From Roseospira marina (GTDB lineage Bacteria; Pseudomonadota; Alphaproteobacteria; Rhodospirillales; Rhodospirillaceae): a DNA stretch of 64,000 nucleotides. The translations under genes and the position numbers were made by a program. The notes beneath the pieces were generated by a model. The model saw nothing but the letters and a program-made list of their open reading frames with translations, ran no database searches and had not been told where the DNA came from. Shown one piece after another: positions 15,962-26,631 of the stretch (positions are counted from its first letter, which is position 1; the number at the start of each line of letters is the position of its first letter). Location: positions 434,001 through 498,000 of the forward strand of contig NZ_JACIGJ010000001.1 of assembly GCF_014197855.1 (NCBI RefSeq), written 5' to 3'.

Positions 15962-16843
15962 ATGTCGCAGAAATTTCCCATCATCTCGGTCGTTGGGTCC
16001 TCGGGGGCGGGGACATCGACGGTCAAGCACACGTTCGAGCAGATTTTCCGCCGTGAGGGTGTCACGGCCGCGATGATCGAGGGGGATGCCTTCCATCGCT
16101 ACAACCGCCTGGAAATGAAGGCGGAAAACGATGCCCGCACCGCCGCCGGCGACTACACGTTCAGCCACTTCAGCCTCGACGCCAACCTGATGGCTGAGCT
16201 GGAGGAGGCCTTCCGCGCCTTTGGCGAGACGGGCCGCACGCGGACCCGCTACTACATCCACAACGCCCAGGAGGCGGAGGAGCACGGTGCCGAGCCCGGC
16301 ACCTTCACGGAGTGGTCAGAGATCGGCGAGGACTGCGACCTGCTGTTCTACGAGGGCCTTCATGGCGCGGTCGCCAAGGATGGCGTCAACGTTGCGCGCT
16401 ATGCTGACCTGAAGATCGGGGTGGTGCCGGTCATCAACCTGGAGTGGATACAGAAAATCCATCGTGACCATGCGCAGCGCGGCTATTCCACCGATGCCGT
16501 GCAGGACGTGATCCTACGCCGCATGCACTCCTACACGAACGTGATCTGCCCGCAGTTCACGGAAACGGACATCAACTTCCAGCGGGTGCCGGTCGTCGAC
16601 ACGTCCAACCCCTTCGTGGCGCGCTGGATCCCGACCGCCGATGAATCCCTGGTCGTGATCCGCTTCCGCAACCCGCGCGGCATCGATTTCTCGTATCTGA
16701 CGTCGATGATCCAGGGCAGCTGGATGTCGCGGGCGAACTCCATCGTCATCCCGGGCGGCAAGCTTGATCTGGCGATGCAGCTCATCCTGACCCCGATTAT
16801 TGAGCGCATGGTGACACGCGCCCGGCGGGCCCGGCAGGCCTGA
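15962..16843 (+). CDS. cbbP: phosphoribulokinase
   Basis: A 293-residue class I bacterial phosphoribulokinase, which makes ribulose-1,5-bisphosphate for RuBisCO using ATP. The P-loop 'VVGSSGAGTSTVKHTFEQIF' is at the N terminus, followed by 'IEGDAFHRYNRLEMKA' with the catalytic-base region. The later block 'DLLFYEGLHGAV' and the C-terminal 'NSIVIPGGKLDLAMQLILTP' are characteristic of the octameric proteobacterial enzyme. A GGGGAG site precedes the ATG. The gene lies between cbbF and cbbL, the usual order. Confidence 0.97.
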   Translation: MSQKFPIISVVGSSGAGTSTVKHTFEQIFRREGVTAAMIEGDAFHRYNRLEMKAENDARTAAGDYTFSHFSLDANLMAELEEAFRAFGETGRTRTRYYIHNAQEAEEHGAEPGTFTEWSEIGEDCDLLFYEGLHGAVAKDGVNVARYADLKIGVVPVINLEWIQKIHRDHAQRGYSTDAVQDVILRRMHSYTNVICPQFTETDINFQRVPVVDTSNPFVARWIPTADESLVVIRFRNPRGIDFSYLTSMIQGSWMSRANSIVIPGGKLDLAMQLILTPIIERMVTRARRARQA

Positions 16844-16911
16844 CGGTGGTCGTGGCACATTGATCCGAATATTTCCGCCGAACCGAACTCCAACGTACCT
16901 ACGAAACCTGA

Positions 16912-18387
<1,476 letters not shown>

Positions 18388-18426
18388 CCGGCGCCCGCAG
18401 ACGACGACGAGATTGGAGAGACGATC

Positions 18427-18846
18427 ATGCGTATTACCCAGGGCGCCTTTTCCTTCCTGCCCGACCTGACCGACGAGCAGATCAGCAAGCAGATCCAGTA
18501 TTGCATCGACAACGGCTGGGCCGTCAGCCTGGAGTTCACCGATGATCCGCATCCCCGGAATACGTACTGGGAGATGTGGGGCCACCCGATGTTCGACAAT
18601 CCGGACGCGGCGGCGCTGATGTACGAGTTGGCCGAATGCCGCAAGGTTTACGGAAACCAGTACATCCGCGTGGTGGCGTTCGATGCGTCCCATGGTTGGG
18701 AATCGGTGCGCCTGTCCTTTATCGTCAACCGGCCGGAGGAGGAGCCCGGGTTCCGCCTCAGCCGTCAGGAGTCCGTAGGACGCAATCAGCGTTACACGAC
18801 GACCTCCTATGCCGTGGATAAGCCGCAGGGCAGCCGGTACGCGTAA
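18427..18846 (+). CDS. cbbS: RuBisCO small subunit, red-type
   Basis: A 139-residue small subunit. It begins '[20 protein letters not shown]', the standard red-type start, and has '[20 protein letters not shown]' and '[20 protein letters not shown]'-type blocks. The C-terminal extension ending '[20 protein letters not shown]' forms the beta-hairpin that lines the central channel in form IC/ID enzymes. A TTGGAGAG site precedes the start. A long hairpin follows the stop. Confidence 0.97.
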   Translation: MRITQGAFSFLPDLTDEQISKQIQYCIDNGWAVSLEFTDDPHPRNTYWEMWGHPMFDNPDAAALMYELAECRKVYGNQYIRVVAFDASHGWESVRLSFIVNRPEEEPGFRLSRQESVGRNQRYTTTSYAVDKPQGSRYA

Positions 18847-18858
18847 CCTAGGATGGAA

Positions 18859-18901
18859 GCCACCGCCCTTCGCGTCCGCTCGGGAAGGGGAGGGCGGTGG
18901 C
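18859..18901 (+). terminator. intercistronic hairpin between cbbS and cbbX
   Basis: GCCACCGCCCT (18859-18869) is perfectly complementary to AGGGCGGTGGC (18891-18901), giving an 11-bp stem and a 21-base loop. No T-tract follows, so partial termination or an mRNA-stabilising processing element is more likely than a complete stop. It starts 12 bases after cbbS. Confidence 0.65.
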
Positions 18902-18942
18902 CCTCCGCTTCCCGCCCTTGAGTCCTGAGTTGAGAGGCCCCG

Positions 18943-19920
18943 ATGTCCAACGCCAGCCCCGAAACGCCGACCCCTGCGGACACGCCGGACACTCCGACGT
19001 CCGTGGACCTGCATCAGGAGTTCGAAAGCTCCGGCGTCAAGGATGTGCTGGAGGATCTGGACCGGACGCTGATCGGCCTTGCGCCAGTCAAGCAGCGCAT
19101 TCGGGAAACCGCCGCCCTGCTGCTGGTGGAACGCGCCCGCCAGCAGATGGGGCTCGCGCACGAAACGCCCACGCTGCACATGAGCTTCACCGGCAATCCC
19201 GGGACCGGCAAGACGACGGTGGCCCTGCGCATGGCCAACCTGCTGCATCGTCTGGGTTACATCCGCAAGGGCCATCTAGTCTCCGTGACCCGCGACGATC
19301 TGGTCGGGCAGTACATCGGCCACACCGCGCCGAAGACCAAGGAAATCCTCAAGAAGGCCATGGGCGGCGTGCTGTTCATCGACGAGGCGTACTATCTGTA
19401 CCGCCCCGAAAACGAGCGCGACTACGGCCAGGAGGCCATCGAAATCCTGTTGCAGGTGATGGAGAACAACCGCGACGATCTGGTTGTCATCCTGGCGGGA
19501 TATGGTGACCGCATGGAAAAGTTCTTTGAGAGCAATCCGGGCTTCCGGTCCCGTATCGCGCACCACATCGACTTTCCGGACTATAGCGACGAGGAGCTGT
19601 TCCAGATCGCCGAACTGATGCTGAAGCACTTGAACTACACCCTGACACCGGGCGCAGCCGAGGCCCTGAAGGAATACGTTGGCCTTCGGCGCACCCAGCC
19701 GCATTTCGCCAACGCACGCTCGATCCGCAACGCGCTGGACCGCGCCCGTTTGAGGCAGGCCAACCGCCTGTTCGAAAACACCGATGGCCCGATCGATGCC
19801 GCGACCTTGTCCGCGATCGACACGCCGGACATTCGGGCCAGCCGGGTGTTCCGGGGCGGGCTGGACTCCGACGCGGCGCTCAAACATCGAAACGGCAACA
19901 GCCAAGACACCCATGAATGA
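18943..19920 (+). CDS. cbbX: red-type RuBisCO activase CbbX
   Basis: A 325-residue AAA+ ATPase that removes inhibitory sugar phosphates from red-type RuBisCO by threading the large-subunit C terminus. Walker A is '[15 protein letters not shown]' near residue 84, Walker B '[20 protein letters not shown]' near residue 140, and the C-terminal AAA lid contains '[20 protein letters not shown]'. The pore-loop segment '[20 protein letters not shown]' is typical. It lies after the intercistronic hairpin and before rpe; its tail contacts the rpe start region. Confidence 0.97.
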   Translation: MSNASPETPTPADTPDTPTSVDLHQEFESSGVKDVLEDLDRTLIGLAPVKQRIRETAALLLVERARQQMGLAHETPTLHMSFTGNPGTGKTTVALRMANLLHRLGYIRKGHLVSVTRDDLVGQYIGHTAPKTKEILKKAMGGVLFIDEAYYLYRPENERDYGQEAIEILLQVMENNRDDLVVILAGYGDRMEKFFESNPGFRSRIAHHIDFPDYSDEELFQIAELMLKHLNYTLTPGAAEALKEYVGLRRTQPHFANARSIRNALDRARLRQANRLFENTDGPIDAATLSAIDTPDIRASRVFRGGLDSDAALKHRNGNSQDTHE

Positions 19921-19934
19921 GGGACGTTCGCACC

Positions 19935-20633
19935 ATGACCTTCGACCGCTCGCTTAAGATAGCGCCCTCGATTTTGTCCGCCGACTTCGCCAACTTCGGC
20001 GCCGAGTGCTGCGCGATCGAGGCGCAGGGCTGCGATTGGGTGCACGTGGATGTGATGGACGGCCATTTCGTGCCCAACATCACATTCGGTCCGGCGATGG
20101 TCCAAGCCATCCGGCCGCACGTCAAAACGATCATGGATGTTCACCTGATGATCGCCCCAGCGGATCCGTACCTGGAGGCGTTCGCCAAGGCGGGCGCGGA
20201 TATCCTGACGATTCATCCCGAGGCCGGGCCGCATATGGACCGCTCGCTTCAACTCATCCGGTCGCTGGGGTGCAAAGCCGGTGTGGCGTTGAACCCGGCC
20301 ACGCCCGAGTCCGTGATCGAGTACGTGCTCGACACCATCGATCTGGTCCTGGTGATGAGCGTGAACCCCGGCTTTGGCGGGCAGAGCTTCATCCCGAGCG
20401 CAGTCGAGAAGGTGCGGCGCGTGCGTGCGATGATCGGGGACCGGCCTATTCATATCCAGGTGGATGGCGGTGTTACGGCCAAGACGGCGCCGCTTGTGGT
20501 CGAGGCCGGCGCGGATGCGCTCGTGGCTGGATCCGCGGTGTTCAAGGGCGGATCCGTGGCGACACCGGAGGTCTATGGCGATAACATGCGCGGCATTCGA
20601 GAGAGCGTGGCGGCCGCCGCCCGGGCGGCGTAA
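19935..20633 (+). CDS. rpe: ribulose-phosphate 3-epimerase
   Basis: A 232-residue TIM-barrel enzyme interconverting ribulose-5-phosphate and xylulose-5-phosphate (also called cbbE in this setting). Family blocks are '[20 protein letters not shown]', '[19 protein letters not shown]' with metal ligands, '[17 protein letters not shown]' and '[20 protein letters not shown]'. ATG 19935 follows GAGGGAC; ATG 19917, which overlaps the cbbX stop as ATGA, would add six residues and is an alternative. It is the last gene of the cbb operon in this window. Confidence 0.94.
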   Translation: MTFDRSLKIAPSILSADFANFGAECCAIEAQGCDWVHVDVMDGHFVPNITFGPAMVQAIRPHVKTIMDVHLMIAPADPYLEAFAKAGADILTIHPEAGPHMDRSLQLIRSLGCKAGVALNPATPESVIEYVLDTIDLVLVMSVNPGFGGQSFIPSAVEKVRRVRAMIGDRPIHIQVDGGVTAKTAPLVVEAGADALVAGSAVFKGGSVATPEVYGDNMRGIRESVAAAARAA

Positions 20634-20738
20634 CGGCGCACCGCTGCGGGCAACAGGCTGTTCTGGCCCTGTGATGGGTGCTATTCTGTACGGAAGCAGA
20701 CGAATTCTGCTCTCAACTGTGGACCAGGATGGTGCTCC

Positions 20739-21770
20739 ATGAACACGATCTCCTCGTCGTCGGTTCTGACCCATACGGCTCGGACCTTGATGATGCGGCC
20801 GGCAGGGTCCCAAAGGACGGACTCGCAACAAGCCTATGGCGGGCAGTCGGACCCAAGTACGGCGCATACACGCGCGCGCGATGCTCTGCTCGACATTCTG
20901 GATCAGTTCGATCCGGATGCGGCCAAGACCTTGAGGGAAAAGGCGGAAGAGGCGGATCAACTGCACACACAGTTGAAAAGCGTCGCATCGGACGCGCAAT
21001 CGAATCGCAAAGCGGCCGCCCGCGAGAAAGTGGAACGCATCAAGGCCCAGCTTCAGGCGCTGAGGATGCTGGCCGCCACGAACCCCGAAGCGGCGGCGCG
21101 TCAGGCGGCCCGACTTGCGCGCCAACTGGCCTCGGCGGTGCGCGAGTACAAGGCGGCCGGCGGCGACGCCAGTGCCGTCGGCGGCGCGGGTATGGTCGTA
21201 AGTGCATCCGTCCCCGCGTCCGCTGGCGGCGCTATGTCGGCGTCCGCCGGCAGTGCGGCTTCGGCGAGTGTGACGGCCGGGGATGCCGTAACGACCGCCA
21301 GCGCACCGGCGGAAGGGACGTCGGCGGCTGTTCCTCCGCCGCCCACCGTTCCGTCCCTTTCGTCTGCTGCGGCGCCGGCCGGTGACACGCCCACAGGCGA
21401 CGAGCCATCGGCTGGAGAGGGGGCAGGCGATGAGGGCGACGTCCCCTCGGAGGGCGTCCCCGGCTCCAACCGGGCGGCGGACTCCAAGAAAGCCGACGAG
21501 AGCAAACGGGATAGCCAGTCTACCCCCGGCAACGACGACGCCAAGTTTGCGGAGGAAGTGCGTCGGTTGAAGGCCCAGCTGAAGGCTATCCTGGAGGCCG
21601 CCAAGCGACACAGCCGCCTCGAGGAGGAAGAAGCACAGGACGCCGTGGACGATGAGGTGCAAGCGGGGAACGAGGCCTTGCGATCCGCGGAGGCCGCGTT
21701 GTCGGGTCTCGGGGCGGGCGGGCTTGCTGGGACGGTCGATGCAATGCCGGCCCTCTCTCTCCTGGTCTGA
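20739..21770 (+). CDS. Ala/Ser/Pro-rich protein with two coiled-coil regions, unknown
   Basis: I do not recognise this 343-residue protein. Residues about 45-140 are helical and charged ('KTLREKAEEADQLHTQLKSV', 'REKVERIKAQLQALRMLA'). Residues 150-255 are low complexity, rich in Ala, Ser, Gly and Pro. A second charged helical region ('FAEEVRRLKAQLKAILEAAK') covers about 265-325, followed by a short Gly-rich tail. There is no signal peptide or membrane span. It follows the cbb operon with a 105-base gap and probably has its own transcript. Internal helix-linker-helix symmetry suggests a structural or scaffolding role, but no function can be assigned. Confidence 0.65.
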   Translation: MNTISSSSVLTHTARTLMMRPAGSQRTDSQQAYGGQSDPSTAHTRARDALLDILDQFDPDAAKTLREKAEEADQLHTQLKSVASDAQSNRKAAAREKVERIKAQLQALRMLAATNPEAAARQAARLARQLASAVREYKAAGGDASAVGGAGMVVSASVPASAGGAMSASAGSAASASVTAGDAVTTASAPAEGTSAAVPPPPTVPSLSSAAAPAGDTPTGDEPSAGEGAGDEGDVPSEGVPGSNRAADSKKADESKRDSQSTPGNDDAKFAEEVRRLKAQLKAILEAAKRHSRLEEEEAQDAVDDEVQAGNEALRSAEAALSGLGAGGLAGTVDAMPALSLLV

Positions 21771-22015
21771 CCGTCGCCTGGATGGCGCCCAATGGAATTG
21801 GGGGGCGCACCGCCCGTGGCTTACGGCGCGTGCGTTTCCCGCCCTGGCCGTGACCGTCCAAAGCGCATCGCTTAATATCTGGGCTGCGCAAAAAAGTCCT
21901 ATATTTCTGCTGTCTAAGAAAACCGTTCCCTGTGTGTCGGGGGAGATTTGTTTCAGATCGCGCAGGATCTGCTCTAGGATGACAGGCGGTGTCATCCCAG
22001 AGGAGGTATTGGGTT

Positions 22016-22489
22016 ATGCGTTCGGGTTTGCCGGTTCCCCCCGCCGTTGTCTGGCTCGGCAGCACAGGGTTGTTGCCGTTTGTCGCCGGAACCGCGCTGA
22101 CCTGGTTGGGGAAGGGGCAGGCGGCCGCCACGGCGAGCTTTGCCGTCCTCACCTATGGCGCCGTCATCCTGTCCTTCCTCGGGGGCATCGTCTGGGGCGT
22201 TGCCGCCGCCGCGACACACCGCCTGGACCGCGAGGGCAGCGCGGAGCTGTTTGCGCTGAGTGTGATTCCGCCGCTCGTTGGCTGGTCGGCGCTTTTCCTG
22301 GACGGGATTCATGGCTTTACGCTGCTCGGCCTTGCCTTCATCGGCCAGCTTGCCCTCGACAAGCGCATGCGGGACCTGGGGCTGGTTCCAGCGTGGTGGC
22401 TCGGTCTGCGGTTGGGCTTGACCTCCGGCGTCATCGTCTGCCTCGCCCTCACCGCCGTGGCCAGCGCCATGCACGCCACGGCCGGTTAA
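22016..22489 (+). CDS. DUF3429-like integral membrane protein
   Basis: A 157-residue inner-membrane protein with five or so hydrophobic segments. The start 'PPAVVWLGSTGLLPFVAGTA', the block 'FAVLTYGAVILSFLGGIVWG' and the later 'LSVIPPLVGWSALF' agree with the DUF3429 family, whose role is unknown. AGGAGG at 22001-22006 is 10 bases before the ATG at 22016, which settles this start over the in-frame ATG at 21989. It is convergent with the envelope cluster on the other strand. Confidence 0.8.
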   Translation: MRSGLPVPPAVVWLGSTGLLPFVAGTALTWLGKGQAAATASFAVLTYGAVILSFLGGIVWGVAAAATHRLDREGSAELFALSVIPPLVGWSALFLDGIHGFTLLGLAFIGQLALDKRMRDLGLVPAWWLGLRLGLTSGVIVCLALTAVASAMHATAG

Positions 22490-22516
22490 AGGCGGCGTAG
22501 GGAAACCGTCGGGCGC

Positions 22517-23932
22517 CTAACGCTGATCCAGCTTCAACTCGATGCGGCGGTTGCGGGCGTAGGCCTCCTCAGTATCGCCCTCGGCCACCGGCCGATACTC
22601 GGCGAAGCCGGCGGCGGCCAGACGTGCGGGGGGCACACCCTGATCGATCAGGAAGCGCACCACCGAAATCGCCCGGGCCGTGGACAGTTCCCAGTTGTTG
22701 GCGAACGCGGCCGTGTGAATGGGGCGCTTGTCCGTGTGCCCGTCCACCCGCAGGATCCAGTCGATTTCGGCGGGGAACTGCTGGGCGATGGACATCAGGG
22801 TGTCGGCGAGGTGCGCCAGATCATCGCGCCCGGCCGGCCCCAGGGTCGCCTCACCCACGCCGAACAGCACCTCGGACTGGAACACGAACCGATCGCCTTC
22901 GACCCGGATGCCCTCGCGGTCACCGAGAACCTCGCGCAGGCGGCCGAAGAACTCTGACCGATACCGCTGCAACTCCTGCACCCGGGACGCCAGGGCCGTA
23001 TTCAGGCGCTCACCCAGGTTGGCGATCGTGGCCCGTTGCGCTTCCGCTTCCACCTCGCGTGCGTCCAGCAGATCGCCAAGGCGCGCCAATTCTGCCCGCA
23101 CCCGCTTGAGCTGTTCGTTCAGCAGGGCGGCCTGGGCGCGGGCCTGTTCCGAGATGCGCTCCTGGTCGGCCAGCGCTCCCTCCGTCTCGCCGAGGGTGGC
23201 ATCCATGTCACGGATGCGCGCCTCCAACTGGCTGCGGAGAGCGGTGAGCGCTTCGACGTCCTGCCGGAGCTGCGCCATCTCGGCCAGGGTGGTTTCGATG
23301 GTTTCCTTGTCGGCGCTGATGGTGTGGTTGGCCGCCTCCAACTCTTGACGCAGGCGCTCGCGCGTCGCCTTCAGGTCCGCGATCTGAGACTCCAGGCGGG
23401 CGAGATCGGCGACCCGGGACTCGATCGTCTCCTTGTCCGCCGCGATGGTGGCGTAGGCCTCCTCCAGATCGGCTTCGCGTTGATCGAGCGACCCGAGGGC
23501 GTCGCGCAGCCGCTCCGAAAGGGAGCGTTGATCCTCCTGGAGGGCGCCGATGCGCTGGCGTTGACGGTCAACGAGATCCAGCGCCTCCGCCAGTTCAAGC
23601 TCCGTCGCCTCACTGGCGCGAGCGGTGCCGATCAGGGATTCCCACCGCGCGTTGGCGGCCTGTAGGTCGCCCGACAACTGCACCACGCTGGCCCGCAGGT
23701 CAGCATTGTCCTGGCGCTCCAGCGCCAACTGATCCTCGTACTCCGCGATCCGATCCCGGAGTCGATCCAACGCCGCATCGCGGCCACTCAACGCCTGACC
23801 CATAAAAAACTGGGCCAGGACGAACACCATCAATACAAAGATGACGATAATCAGCAGCGTCGCCAGGACATCGACGAATCCGGGCCATATATCGAGGGTG
23901 TGGCTGGCGCGGCGGCGACTCTGAGTGGCCAT
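22517..23932 (-). CDS. MotB/OmpA-like coiled-coil peptidoglycan-binding protein
   Basis: A 471-residue protein with one N-terminal membrane span ('TLLIIVIFVLMVFVLAQFF', about residues 25-43) preceded by 'IWPGFVDVLA', whose Asp21 is placed like the proton-binding Asp of MotB-type stators. Residues about 50-320 form a long coiled coil rich in Glu, Arg and Leu. The C terminus is an OmpA-type peptidoglycan-binding domain with 'RVDGHTDKRPIHTAAFANNW' and 'ARNRRIELKLDQ'. It lies 48 bases downstream of a MotA/ExbB-like gene. The pair resembles a proton-driven stator not linked to flagella; its job is unknown. Confidence 0.85.
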   Translation of the reverse strand: MATQSRRRASHTLDIWPGFVDVLATLLIIVIFVLMVFVLAQFFMGQALSGRDAALDRLRDRIAEYEDQLALERQDNADLRASVVQLSGDLQAANARWESLIGTARASEATELELAEALDLVDRQRQRIGALQEDQRSLSERLRDALGSLDQREADLEEAYATIAADKETIESRVADLARLESQIADLKATRERLRQELEAANHTISADKETIETTLAEMAQLRQDVEALTALRSQLEARIRDMDATLGETEGALADQERISEQARAQAALLNEQLKRVRAELARLGDLLDAREVEAEAQRATIANLGERLNTALASRVQELQRYRSEFFGRLREVLGDREGIRVEGDRFVFQSEVLFGVGEATLGPAGRDDLAHLADTLMSIAQQFPAEIDWILRVDGHTDKRPIHTAAFANNWELSTARAISVVRFLIDQGVPPARLAAAGFAEYRPVAEGDTEEAYARNRRIELKLDQR

Positions 23933-23980
23933 GCTCGTCCCTGAGGTGGAGGAGGGGGCGGTCTGGACCGGTTCCGGGGC

Positions 23981-25174
23981 TTATCCGCCCGGTCGATGGG
24001 AGGGCGGCGGATCCGACATGCCCGCTGCGGCGGCGATGGTGCGGGCCAGCAGCTTGATTTCAGCCCGCAACTCCTTGACGGTCTGCTCTCGGCTGCTGGC
24101 GAGTTCGTTGGCCATGTACGTCACGGCTGCGTCCATGTTGCGGATGTGGCCCCGGGTCGTTTCGTCGACCCCGGTGTCGGGGCGGTGCTCCGCCGTCTCG
24201 ACAAGGCGCTGCATCAGGGGGCGCAGGTCGGCGTGGCTCTCCGCCAGTCGCAGTAGCACCGCCTGCTCGGTCCGCATCTGTTCGGCCAGGGTGCCCAGCG
24301 TGTCGACCAGCGACCGCATCTGGATCTGTGTGGCCACGCGCCCTTCCTCGCCGCGTGCTATGGTCCGCTGAAGCTCGTCGAGGCTGTCGGCCGTCTGCTC
24401 CAGAAGGGCCTGGATGTAGGCCGGCACGGACCCGCCGCCCTCGACCTCCCCCAAACTCCCGCCTGAGGATAGCCGGGTCAGGCTCGACAACCATTCTTCC
24501 AGGTCGTTCAGGAAGGTGTTCTGCGCCCGGCTCGACTGGAGGTCGAGGAAGCCCAGGATCAGCGATCCCGCGAGACCCAGCAGCGACGAGGAAAACGCGG
24601 TTCCCATCCCCGCCAGGGGGGCCTCAAGACCGGCTTTCAGGTCGTCGAACACCGCCTGGGCGTTGTCGCCGGCGATGGTAAGGTCGCGGATCACACCGCC
24701 GATCGAACCCACGGTCTCCAGCAGGCCCCAGAAGGTGCCCAGCAGGCCGAGGAAGATCGACAGGCCCATGACGTAGCGTGCCAGATCGCGGGATTCGTCC
24801 AGCCGGGACGCCAGACCATCCATCAGCGAGCGCAGCGCAGGTGCGGAGATCGAGAACCGGCCGCGCCCGACCGACTTCTCTTTGTGCTCGGTCAGCATCT
24901 GGGCCATGCCGCCCAGCAGGGGCGGGACCTGCTCCTGCGTCAGGCCGACCTCACCCGCGCGGAACCGTTCCACCCAATCCACTTCTGGGCCGAGCCGCAG
25001 GACCTGCCGGAAGTTATGGCCGATGCCGAACAACACAACGAAGACGATCAGTCCATTCAGTGCCGGGTTGGCCATGAAGGCCGACGCCAGCGCCGGGAAC
25101 AGCACGGCGGCCACGATCGCCACCATGGCGACGAACAACACCATGCGCGTCAGAAAGCGGCGCGGTCGGGTCAT
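23981..25174 (-). CDS. MotA/TolQ/ExbB-like proton channel protein
   Basis: A 397-residue membrane protein. Two spans lie near residues 10-30 and 35-55, with more near 135-160 ('YVMGLSIFLGLLGTFWGLLE') and 190-215 ('GMGTAFSSSLLGLAGSLILG'), the last two being the conserved MotA/TolQ/ExbB core. A helical tail with 'RTIARGEEGRVATQ' and similar segments follows. The AGGAG site is close to the ATG. Downstream is the MotB-like partner, upstream a proline-rich OmpA protein, in one transcript direction. It probably forms the ring of an envelope-spanning motor or energy-transducing complex distinct from flagellar MotA and from TolQ. Confidence 0.85.
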   Translation of the reverse strand: MTRPRRFLTRMVLFVAMVAIVAAVLFPALASAFMANPALNGLIVFVVLFGIGHNFRQVLRLGPEVDWVERFRAGEVGLTQEQVPPLLGGMAQMLTEHKEKSVGRGRFSISAPALRSLMDGLASRLDESRDLARYVMGLSIFLGLLGTFWGLLETVGSIGGVIRDLTIAGDNAQAVFDDLKAGLEAPLAGMGTAFSSSLLGLAGSLILGFLDLQSSRAQNTFLNDLEEWLSSLTRLSSGGSLGEVEGGGSVPAYIQALLEQTADSLDELQRTIARGEEGRVATQIQMRSLVDTLGTLAEQMRTEQAVLLRLAESHADLRPLMQRLVETAEHRPDTGVDETTRGHIRNMDAAVTYMANELASSREQTVKELRAEIKLLARTIAAAAGMSDPPPSHRPGG

Positions 25175-25209
25175 GAACGGGGCTCCTGAACGTGCATCAC
25201 CGGCGGGCC

Positions 25210-26631
25210 CTACCGATCCGACGTGACGATGTCGACGCGGTCCTTGCGTCCCTCGCCGGCTTGGTTGCCCAACGCACGGACGTCGATCCGCGCGCTCGCC
25301 ACACCTCGATCGATCAGATAGGCGCGCACCGACAGGGCCCGCGACAGCGATGTGCGACGCGCCTGATTGGCATCGCCCCCACCATCAGCATAGGCCCGGA
25401 CCGTCGCTCGCGCACGCGGGTTGCCGTCCAGGGCAGCCACCACGCCATCAAGGGCCGCGCGCGCCGCGTCCGGCAGTTCCGTCCGGTCCGTGTCGAACGG
25501 CACGCTGACGGTCCCACCGACGGACGGAGCCTGGCCGTCAGCCGCCGACGCGGCGGGCGGGACCGTCGTCCCCTCGGACGAAGGACCGCTGTCCGCCGGT
25601 GCGCTGTCCGCCGGTGGCGTCAGAGCAAGGGGCGCGGGACCCGAGGCCGGGGCGTCATTCGAGCGGCTTTGGGTCTCGGGCGGCGCGGGTGGCGCCGGAC
25701 TCTCGGCTGGAGCTGGCGCAGGCGCGGGGCGCACGGCCGCGGGTGGCTGGCGCATAGCCGTACCCGGCACCGCCAGCGGCGGTGGCGCAGGCCCTACGCG
25801 ACCCTGTGCATCCGACGTCAAACGGGTTGTACCCACGGACAGGCGCGTGCGCGTCGGGGCGGCCCCGTCGCGGCGCGCGGGGCGCGCCGGCGGTTCCGGC
25901 TTGGCCATGGTGACCGTGAACGGCACCGGGGGGCCGGCCGGCGCAGACGGCGGCGCAGATACGGGCTCCGCCGGCTCAGGCGTGTCCGAGGCGAGCGGCT
26001 CTGGCGGTGGTGCAGGCGCCGGTTCCGGCGGCGGCTCGGTCATCGCGGTTTCAGGAACCGGTGGCGGTGCCCCTGACGGCGTGACTGCGGGTGGGGTCGT
26101 GGGTTGCGGTGTCGGTTCGGCCACTTCGGGCGGCGCGGGTGGCGTGCCCGCAGGAGCCTCTCGCACAAACGGATCCGGAACCGGCTCGGGCTCGGACGGC
26201 GGCGGAGCCGTCGCGCGTGCTGGCGCAGGCGATGGAGCTTGCGTGGTCGATGGCCGCGTCGTTGAGGGGGGCGGAGATGGGACCGCGACGGGCGCCGGCG
26301 CGCTCATTCCCGGAGGCAGAGTGAGCTGCGAACGGGGCATACCGCGTGGCGGCAGTTGCAGGGGGCTCCCGACCTGCGGCGGCGGCGCGTTGGCCGACGG
26401 CTGGTTCCCGTAGGGACCGGGAAGGGCCCCAGCCGAAGGCGGCGAGGAAAAGGCGGGGTTGACCACGATGCTTGGGTCCTGGCCCCAGGCCAGGGTCGGC
26501 ATGCTCAGGGCAACAAGCGCCGAGCCAACCAGCGCGGACCGCAACAGGCTCCGTTGCGGCCGGTATGGAGAGGTCCTGGGCGTCCAAAAACGGTGTTGGG
26601 CGGACGGGGTCGGGTGTCGCTTCGCGCGCAT
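25210..26631 (-). CDS. proline-rich secreted OmpA-family protein
   Basis: A 473-residue protein. Residues about 28-51 form a signal peptide ('LLRSALVGSALVALSMPTLAWG' region) after an unusually long basic leader. About residues 60-370 are extremely Pro/Ala-rich and probably extended. The C-terminal hundred residues form an OmpA-like domain: 'VPFDTDRTELPDAARAALDG', 'RATVRAYADGGGDANQARRT', 'ALSVRAYLIDRGVASARIDV'. The proline-rich stretch could span the periplasm. The gene is 35 bases upstream of the MotA-like gene and likely the first of the operon. The start at 26631 is preferred over 26691 because the extra residues look non-coding. Confidence 0.78.
   Translation of the reverse strand: MRAKRHPTPSAQHRFWTPRTSPYRPQRSLLRSALVGSALVALSMPTLAWGQDPSIVVNPAFSSPPSAGALPGPYGNQPSANAPPPQVGSPLQLPPRGMPRSQLTLPPGMSAPAPVAVPSPPPSTTRPSTTQAPSPAPARATAPPPSEPEPVPDPFVREAPAGTPPAPPEVAEPTPQPTTPPAVTPSGAPPPVPETAMTEPPPEPAPAPPPEPLASDTPEPAEPVSAPPSAPAGPPVPFTVTMAKPEPPARPARRDGAAPTRTRLSVGTTRLTSDAQGRVGPAPPPLAVPGTAMRQPPAAVRPAPAPAPAESPAPPAPPETQSRSNDAPASGPAPLALTPPADSAPADSGPSSEGTTVPPAASAADGQAPSVGGTVSVPFDTDRTELPDAARAALDGVVAALDGNPRARATVRAYADGGGDANQARRTSLSRALSVRAYLIDRGVASARIDVRALGNQAGEGRKDRVDIVTSDR

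Noticed and set aside
19635-21995. Minus-strand open frame of 786 residues across cbbX, rpe and the next gene
   Set aside because: Antisense to well-supported genes, Arg/His-rich, no domains.
22517-25174. Zorya anti-phage system (ZorA/ZorB-like pair)
   Set aside because: The MotA-like and MotB/OmpA-like pair superficially fits, but no ZorC, ZorD or ZorE gene is adjacent, and the third gene is a proline-rich OmpA protein. Such pairs without defence genes are common in alphaproteobacteria.
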